A DNA stretch of 64,000 nucleotides. Origin: Theobroma cacao. Its lineage: Eukaryota > Streptophyta > Magnoliopsida > Malvales > Malvaceae. The notes under the pieces were generated by a model. That model had not been told where the DNA came from, did not search any database, and saw only the letters and a list, made by a program, of their open reading frames with translations. The position numbers and the translations under genes were made by a program. The first letter of the stretch is position 1; each line of letters opens with the position of its first letter. The stretch is from positions 22,634,122-22,698,121 of the forward strand of contig NC_030854.1 in NCBI RefSeq assembly GCF_000208745.1, read 5' to 3'. This document shows positions 57,301 to 64,000 of this stretch, one piece after another.

Positions 57301-58591
57301 TTAATTTAGCATGTATCCAAGGGCCATAATTGATTTAGTCTATAAGAGCATGTCTAGGCAAACAATCAAGTTTAAGTGGATAGACACGAGTGACTAAGGA
57401 AAAACTTAATGATTTTGCATTTATATTTTGTCATTCGTTACCTACACAATTATATTGAACTAAGTGTTTGATATAGCCTTGAGCACAAATACATTGGATG
57501 GAATGTCAAACATAGCTATATTATTCTTTGAATATAAGGATCAAAGATGTTTGATTTAAATGTCGACAATTAGTTTAGGGGTGCAAGATCAGAAATGGAG
57601 TTGCAATGTTATGTTATTTTGGTGGTAGCATAATATAACACTCCCAACTGATTCTTTTTAATCTGTTAGCATGCTCCATGTTTGTTTGTGCGCTTAATTT
57701 CTTGTATGAAAGGTAGGGGCAATTATACGGTTTTCAAAGAGCGCGTACATTGACGCCTAACACGTCTTATTGGAAGATATTGGAGTATGAATCATGTACA
57801 ATGGATTCAAATTTATTAATATAATTACATGAAAATATATTTAACTCTTAACTATTTTTAATATGATTGTAATATATGCTTTATAAATAGACATATAAAT
57901 CATTAGTTTTAATCTTTACTTAATGGTACGTCTTATAATACACGTAAATCTTGAGAGAGAGAAGGTAGAAGGTAATGCATTAGAATAAAACATTTTATGA
58001 GGAAAACCTTGTGAATGTGCCTCTATTGAGCATGAACTAATTGCTTTTCATGGACAAAGTAGTGCCTTTTGTGTATAAGCTTTGCATGCAGAGGAAGAGA
58101 TGAAAATAGGGAAAGATTTCATTGGAAGGACAAAAACCAAAGTAGTCTGGAAGCAGTTTTGGGGAGTTTTTTTCCTTTTTTTTTTTTACTTTTTGAAAAA
58201 TCCTTATGACCTGTAATGCTTATAAGTTGGAATGGCTGAATTGAAATAAATATCGCTCGTTTTATTAATTTATTATTTATGATTTTATTTGTTAATTTTA
58301 TTGTATGAAATGAGTGTGACTTGATTCGTGATAGCAAACTTAATAATTAACTTAATATGTATTGAAATTTTATTATATTTTGACACAAAATAATTAAAAT
58401 AAAGACCTTTTGTAGTGAACAAGATAACTAGTTTTCAAATGTACTTCTTTAAAAGAATATTAATGTCTTAATTCCAAAATAAATATCCATTTTTCTTTTC
58501 AGAACCGTACCTAAAACATGTCTTACCATCCATCTTTAACATACACAACTCTTACTTATTTTATTTTTCATATTAAGTTTAATAATTTTTA
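57301..58591. other. Intergenic DNA, no gene recognised
   Basis: About 1.3 kb of AT-rich sequence between the retroelement block and the MITE. Only short open frames exist, with no recognisable domain. It may be the original host sequence at the edge of the retroelement nest. Confidence 0.5.
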
Positions 58592-58854
58592 CTCCCTCTT
58601 TTTTAAAGTAAATAGCTAACTTTTATTTTTAGCTGTTCCAAAACTATTTTCACTTGTTTTTTGGAACATCTATAACACTTATTTTCTGCATAATCTACAT
58701 TTATTTTTAATAACATTTTGTTTTGACCTTAAAAATTATACTTTAAGAATATTATAGATGATTAAAAATATCAGAAACACTTTTAAAGTCAAAAATATTT
58801 TTCTTAATATTCTTACAAAATTAAGCATGAACATTTACTTTGTAACAAAAAAAG
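58592..58854. mobile_element. Stowaway-like MITE (candidate)
   Basis: It opens CTCCCTCTTTTTTAAAGTAA after TA and closes ACATTTACTTTGTAACAAAA..AAG before TA. The termini form an imperfect inverted repeat in the CTCCCTC style typical of Stowaway (Tc1/mariner) MITEs. Length is 263 bp with no coding sequence. TA duplications are too short to prove insertion. Confidence 0.6.
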
Positions 58855-59312
58855 TACAATCATTTTCTAATTAAAAACTAAATTTTGCCGATTAAAGAAA
58901 AAAAATCGAGTAAATTATTTTTGAGTTACCATGGCTCCGGAAATATTTACATTGATCATCTAATTTTAAAGGATAATATTTTGATGAATTAATATTTATA
59001 AATATAAATAACCGAAACCTTATTTTCAAAATTAAATAAACAAAAATTCATCCGATTGACAACATAGACGGAAACGTTTTAAGATCATTTGTCTTGGCGT
59101 GAAATATCTTTTGTCAAAACATCGCCATTGATTTGGTACCAGTCAGCAATACCGGGAAATCAGAAAATAGAAGACTTGCTGTGAACCAAAACATTAGGGT
59201 AAGGTAACACTATCCAGTGAGTCACAGGGAGGGTATCAACTAGGACAAGAATAAATTGGAAGACAAAAATGCAATTCCATGCAAAACAACACAACAAAAA
59301 TCTCTAAAAGCA
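58855..59312 (-). other. Downstream flank and probable 3' UTR of the BTF3 gene
   Basis: AT-rich sequence after the stop codon in minus-strand terms. The 3' UTR should occupy the first few hundred bases below 59,313. I see no clear AATAAA signal near and cannot place the polyadenylation site. Confidence 0.45.
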
Positions 59313-60426
59313 CTATTTAGCAGCCTGGCCTTCTTCTGCTGCAGCTTCAAACGTCTCACCACCCACAAGTTGTGGAACATCATCATCATCCTCTTCTTGA
59401 GTGGCGGTTGCTTCAGCACCAGCAGTAGGTACCTGCTTCTGGAATTGCTCTGCCAACTTCCTCAAGTTGTCCAAGTTATCTGGCCCTAAAAATTTTAGAA
59501 CAAGGGTCAAAAGCCAATATTCATTTGCAATCTGGAAACAACCACAATAAAAGAGAAATGAAGAAAAAACTAAACAAAGCCAGAGTGCATACCCAATTGG
59601 TTGATGATTCCGGGGAGAATATCTTGCAACTCTGGAATAAGGGAAAAACACACAAATCAAAATATCAGCCATAGCAAAGCTAAAAAACAAAGGAAAAATG
59701 TACAGTGGCCAAGGAAAAAACCCTAGTCTTTGATGCCTTTAGGGTTAATTATACCAAAATTTCAAAGAGTAAATAGCAATAAAAAAACGTACTCTTTGTC
59801 TGAGGTGAACCACTAACAACCCAGGTGTTGGCAGCAATAGAAGCTTGAACTGAAATAAAGAAAATCATGCATTAGTTCGTCATGCAAAACATTTGAATAG
59901 ATTTACATGGTCCACATCTATTAAGCAATATCTACCTTTTGGGTTAATAAACTGGATAACAACATCATCCTTGAATATGTTGACTTCCTCAATTGCAGGA
60001 ATAGCATTCACTCCTATTCTCTTGAGGGTGCTCTGCAGCCTTTTGTCATCAGTGGTAGTAGTCTTGTGGACAGCCTTCTTCTTTCTGTTAACACAGGTTA
60101 AATTAACAAGATAATGATTAATCAAATTCCAAACACCATCCAGATGACCAAATTATGAACAAGGAAGAGACAGATAAAATTTTGACTTGACATGCTAGCT
60201 AATCAAAAAACATTACACAGCAGGCAAAAATTTGATTCAAGCATTTCTCCTAAATATCTGAACAACAATTATCTCCACATACTTGAAGACAATCAGCCAT
60301 AAAATTTCATTTAGCTAGCCTATCTAAGGAATTTCCAAAATCCAAACCATGAAGATACCTTCTCATGCTACCCTTTCCACCAGTGCGGACAGCACCAGCC
60401 ATCTTCATGAGCTTCTCGACATTCAT
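59313..60426 (-). CDS. BTF3: Nascent polypeptide-associated complex subunit beta (basic transcription factor 3), five coding exons
   Basis: The beta subunit of NAC, which with alpha-NAC binds nascent chains at the ribosomal exit tunnel in the cytosol. Coding exons on the minus strand, all with GT-AG introns: 60,426-60,359; 60,084-59,936; 59,849-59,793; 59,631-59,593; 59,485-59,313. They join in frame to 161 residues, the normal plant length (about 165). The N-terminus [19 protein letters not shown] precedes the ribosome-binding RRKKK (residues 22-26). The NAC domain runs from about residue 38 to 98 ([37 protein letters not shown]). A conserved [20 protein letters not shown] follows, then an acidic tail (EEDDDD) ending EEGQAAK. 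No frame damage is seen. It is the only intact gene in the window. BTF3 was once described as a transcription factor; the ribosomal role is better supported. Confidence 0.96.
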
Positions 60427-61600
60427 CTGCACAAAGGAGTAAAACAATCAGGTCATGAAACAAGAAAATTACATCAACCGAGGCCAAAGATACTCACAAT
60501 CAAACACAGAAAGACTTAAAAGTTATGAGCTCATCAAAAGTAACAAGACAAAAAACCAATAAATAAAACACACTACAAATGAAGCATAAGAAACAGCTCA
60601 TCCAGCAAGAAAACCTCGAACAACAGCAAAATTATAAAATCCCAATACAGCAAACTATCAATCACGCACAAAAAGGATACATAGGCACGGAAGGCTCAGA
60701 AACCATCACATAACTATAAATAACAAAATCACAAAGAGAGAAACCCAACATTAAAAAAAAAAAAAAGGGAAGAGGCTCTCCAGTCAGTACTTATTCCTTT
60801 CTGAAGCCTTTCATTGTAATATAAGAGAAAGGGAAAACCAAGGAAAAAAAAGGAAAGAACAGACAAAGGGGAAAAATAAAAACTGAGAGTGCAAAAATTA
60901 TAATGATAATCATATGATCCTGATGTTGCATGAGAGGGGGACGGAGGCTGACGTTCAAGGTGATCAAAACTTCAACACAATATATAAGCTAAATAAAATA
61001 CTAAGCAGAATTTAAGTGAGGTGAGCTTATTTACTTATTGTATCTGGTGAACATAAGCATAAGCGAAGCTCAAAAGCTAAAGAAAGGTAAATTCAGGGTT
61101 TTCAAGAAACGCATGTAAACATGAAAAGCATCATCAAGTAGTGGGCTAAGCTTCAAAGCTTGTGAAATGCATGTTCCATACCACAAAGATAACAAAATGA
61201 GCCAAAGTGAATCAGAATCAGACTCAGAAAATACATTTCCCCAAAATATCTAACAGATACATTTCACATAAAATTCCAAAAAATACTAAACCAAAAGAAC
61301 ATGAATAAACACCCCAAAACCAAAATAATCCACGCTACCAGATCTAAAGACAAAGGGGCTAAGTAGGACACAATATCCCCAGAAAAAGAAGCAGCAGGGT
61401 TATGCGAACCTAAGTAATTGAAGGAAATAAAACTGACAGAAATGGAAGAAAGTAAATGAAAATACCAAATAGTCGAAAAAGAAACAGCGAATTAAGTATT
61501 GAACCTTTATAAGTATTGAGAATGGATGCCGCAACTGCAAGGATGAAAATGAGGAAAGAACGAGGTTTCTGGGAACCCAGAGAGCCAGCTCCAGTGTTTA
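60427..61600 (-). other. 5' leader of BTF3 with a long intron
   Basis: The ATG at 60,426 directly follows a splice acceptor (TTTGTGCAG), so the coding sequence begins at the first base of an exon and an upstream non-coding exon must exist. The donor is probably near 61,506 (TATAAAG|GTTCAATAC on the minus strand) but is not certain. The intron would be about 1.1 kb, rich in A on the plus strand. Long leader introns are common in strongly expressed plant housekeeping genes. Confidence 0.7.
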
Positions 61601-61604
61601 CGCC

Positions 61605-61613
61605 TTAGGGTTT
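61605..61613 (-). promoter_or_regulatory. Telo-box (AAACCCTAA) in the BTF3 promoter
   Basis: On the minus strand AAACCCTAA lies close to the expected transcription start, with a TATA-like CATAAAAA just upstream. Telo-boxes are a known feature of promoters of plant ribosomal-protein and translation-factor genes, which fits the function of NAC-beta. Confidence 0.72.
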
Positions 61614-61815
61614 TTATGCCCACCCCTGAATTTTAAGGATTTTGATCCGACGGTTTAAGTGCAAAATGACGAAATTGAATCCAAAGGCTATAACACTTCC
61701 ACGTCCACGTTTGTCTTAATAAGTTTATTTGTATTAATGAAAAGTTTAGTATGGTTGAGTTTACGTGGATTTGCGCTCAGACCATTTTTAGTTGTGTCAA
61801 AATTTATTAATATTA
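61614..61815. other. Upstream region of BTF3
   Basis: About 200 bases between the telo-box and the MITE. No other motif was recognised; this is likely the remaining proximal promoter. Confidence 0.5.
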
Positions 61816-62681
61816 GGGTACATTTGGTCATCAAAAAATATTTACTAGAGAAAAATTTTTATGTAAAATATTTTATAAAAAAATTTAATATTTTTTGTTA
61901 TTTAAATAAACTGTCGAAAGCATTTTCAGTTGTTTAGATCATTTTACGAAAAATATTTTTCATTATGGTGGAGTTATTTAGATGTTAAAATAATAAATAG
62001 GAATTGATTACAAAACAATATTGATATTTGATTTTCACTAATTTGTGATCAAAATTAAGAATAGAAACGAAAATAGACAAAATCAATAATGATATTTCTC
62101 AAAGCATTTAACTACATATCTGTAATGAAAATAAATTTTAATTTTAAAAACTTTTTCATCTTATCACTTTTTTATCATAACTATAAAAATATAAATATAC
62201 ATCAATTGTGTAAGATATCCAAAACTCATATTTATAAATATGTATTTAAATGACGATCATTGAAATATTTTTTATTATAAGTATAAGTAAGATTTATTTC
62301 ATTTATAAATAAATAATTTAATTGTATTGAATGGTTTTATTAAAATAATATTTTTTTAATTTTAATAGTGTTGTATAATTTAAATATTAATTTTTTAAAT
62401 TAATTATTTTAAAGTTAATTATTAATATTTTATTTTTTTAATATTTTAAGTTAAATATTAATATTCATCAAACTTATACTCACAAACTTAGTATAAAATT
62501 ATTTTTGTTGTTCCCTGGAAAATATCTTACGCCCTTCTTCAAGGACATAAGACATTTTTTGTGGTTAATTCTGTCGACTAGTAAAATATTTTACATTTGG
62601 AATTAATTTTTTATCTGCCAAATAAGCATAAGTCCTGAAAACGTTTTTCAAAAAATATTTTACTACAAGACAAACGGACCC
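61816..62681. mobile_element. MITE-like element, Harbinger/hAT style termini, TSD TTA (candidate)
   Basis: The left end GGGTACATTTGGTCATCAAA and the right end (reverse complement GGGTCCGTTTGTCTTGTAG) are imperfect inverted repeats. TTA flanks both sides (61,813-61,815; 62,682-62,684). GGGTCCGTTTG ends with TTA duplications are typical of PIF/Harbinger-derived MITEs. Sub-terminal 'aaaatatttt' words are also mirrored. Length is 866 bp, very AT-rich, non-coding. It begins ~200 bases upstream of the BTF3 telo-box. Confidence 0.62.
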
Positions 62682-62684
62682 TTA

Positions 62685-63208
62685 ATTAAGTTATTCCAAT
62701 TTTAATTTTTGATATAAATTATTAGATCATATAAAAAGATTTTTTTAAAAAAATTATTACATGAGATATATCATGAATTACGATACAACTTATAAAATTG
62801 ATTATAATTCTAAAAATTAGAAGTCATGTTAATTAGTTTCTTCAATACTAAACTTTTATTAAGGGCAAAGAATCTAATAATAAATTTAAACATAAATGTA
62901 GATTATATCTGTCATAAATTAAAGTAAAAAATTTTAATTTTTATGAATAATAAAATACACAATTTTATGTTTGTATTAACCTAAAATACTCTCGCTTGAA
63001 GTTTCATTTATTGATTTATTCTCTTTTATTGAAAACTAATATTGAATGATTTGGTAATTTAATTATCTTTTCTATTTCTTAAGTTTATATTTTATTGTTA
63101 ATAGCATTTAATGAAATAAGGGATCATTATATCTCTTAATGGAACCAGTCATTTTATGTTTCACTTTTAAGACCCATTGCCCAATAGGCTTAAGTCTTGG
63201 TGGAAAGT
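62685..63208. other. AT-rich intergenic DNA
   Basis: No gene or repeat recognised. The last 40 bases read 'gacccattgcccaataggcttaag', which may be retroelement-related. Confidence 0.5.
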
Positions 63209-64000
63209 TGTCACACCCCATTTTTGGAGGGATCGTGATCGATGCATGGACCTACGTGAGTATGGCCCATTAGGCCTAAGCAAGCATAAATCTATAAATG
63301 CATGAGCTAGTCATCCATCACATTCACAAACATAAATTCATCCATAATCAACATATACATTAATTCATCAAAGCCACCTCTTTGCAGAACGTCTCAACGT
63401 AAAGTGCGATTTTTATCATATATCATGTAAGTATTCACAACATTAAACATTTGTGGTTTGGCATACATCTCATACCTATATTTTTATGGTCCATCCACCA
63501 TAGTTTCAACATCATTGCACCCATATTTTGGGCTTAACACTATATGTGGAAACGTAAATAAGTTTATCATGAATGAGTTGCCCCACTACTCCACAAGTCG
63601 CCTAATCAAGCAACCTACTAATCTGAAGCAAAATAAGGGAAAATAATATGTGAGTCATAAAGACTCCGTGGGTGGATACGAGGAAAGGGATAAGCCAAGA
63701 GAAAAGAGTTTTGCAATAAACCATAATTTGCGAAACAATATGTTAATCATATAAATTTTTTCAACAGTCATGAACGCATTTGATAACTTTAAATGCATAA
63801 ATATAATGTCTTACAAGGTCAACTTACAAAACATTTGGGAGGAAATAACGGAAAGTAACCCTCGACTCTTCAAGCTCAACAATAAACCTTCAAATCAATA
63901 ATGTGTAATTCATTTAACAACTCATCTCATCATTTCATATAAACACAATAATTATCAATCGCCAACCACAAGCGTCACAATATCTAATAGACAAATAACA
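63209..64000 (-). repeat. Minus-strand Tekay-type LTR, cut by window end
   Basis: On the plus strand it begins TGTCACACCCC. It matches the reverse complement of the LTR end near 51,400-51,538 ('gggatcgtgatcgatgcatg', 'acctacgtg', 'aggcctaagcaagc'). Further in it has the 'gtgagtcataaagactccgtgggtggatac' region shared with other Tekay LTRs. Whether it is solo or part of an element lies outside the window. Confidence 0.8.

Noticed and set aside
59256..60114. Plus-strand open frames opposite BTF3 (59,256-59,489 and 59,893-60,114)
   Set aside because: They are antisense shadows of conserved BTF3 exons and introns.
63458..63646. A small plus-strand protein near the window end
   Set aside because: It lies in a minus-strand Tekay-type LTR and has no domain.

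Overview
The window is plant nuclear DNA, almost certainly from a dicot. It is AT-rich and has one ordinary spliced eukaryotic gene, plant retrotransposon lineages (SIRE-type Copia, Tekay/Del-type and Athila-type Gypsy), MITEs and a tRNA-derived SINE. The style of the LTRs reminds me of Malvaceae such as cacao, but that is an impression and was not tested. The first ~57 kb is a stack of nested, decayed LTR retrotransposons. Host sequence appears only in the last ~6.5 kb. All coordinates were read by eye.

Left block (1-14,907). A minus-strand LTR end with its polypurine tract lies at 1-630. A 5'-truncated SIRE-type Copia element follows: protease, integrase, reverse transcriptase, split RNase H, an extra 'env-like' region, a polypurine tract and the 3' LTR ending at 14,907. 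Two solo LTRs of one ~2.8-3.0 kb family interrupt it: 4,450-7,244 (TSD CCGAT, inside RNase H) and 11,797-14,764 (TSD CCTTA, inside the SIRE 3' LTR). Both contain assembly gaps.

Middle block (14,908-32,006). A minus-strand LTR-like stretch is followed by a collapsed Athila-like element (LTR, tRNA-Asp-type PBS, a few hundred bases of leader, second LTR piece). Its first LTR was split by a very long minus-strand LTR (18,838-27,709, TSD GTTAA), which in turn took two more solo LTRs (TSDs ATAAC and CTAAC) and a SINE (TSD AAATGAGTG).

Right block (29,551-57,300). A minus-strand Tekay-type element supplies the outer shell: 5' LTR 54,390-57,300, PBS, gag to 51,539, pol 32,006-30,455, and part of its 3' LTR. 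A plus-strand Tekay element sits inside it (pol C-terminus from 32,007, 3' LTR 48,494-51,538). The join at ~32,006 looks like one deletion that removed the middle of both. Inside the plus-strand pol lies a SIRE-type solo LTR (32,568-48,410, TSD CGAAG). Inside that lies a nearly complete Athila element (32,642-47,211, degenerate TSD). Inside that lies another solo LTR (39,386-42,096, TSD TGTCG). This is five layers deep.

Host region (57,301-64,000). The only intact gene encodes the beta subunit of nascent-polypeptide-associated complex (BTF3) on the minus strand. It has five coding exons (60,426 to 59,313, 161 residues), a long leader intron and a telo-box near the probable transcription start. 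Two MITE-like elements flank it. A further minus-strand Tekay-type LTR runs off the right edge.

The most interesting unexplained pattern is that nearly every LTR family here carries its own cluster of short, perfect-to-degenerate palindromes. Examples are AAGTATCGATACTT, ATCTATCGATAGAT, AATGTATCGATACATT, AGAATCGATTCT, TTAATCGGTTAA and GGCAAAAT..ATTTTGCC, usually a few hundred bases upstream of the LTR's TATA box. A separate CTGCAG-centred cluster lies downstream of the TATA box in another family.
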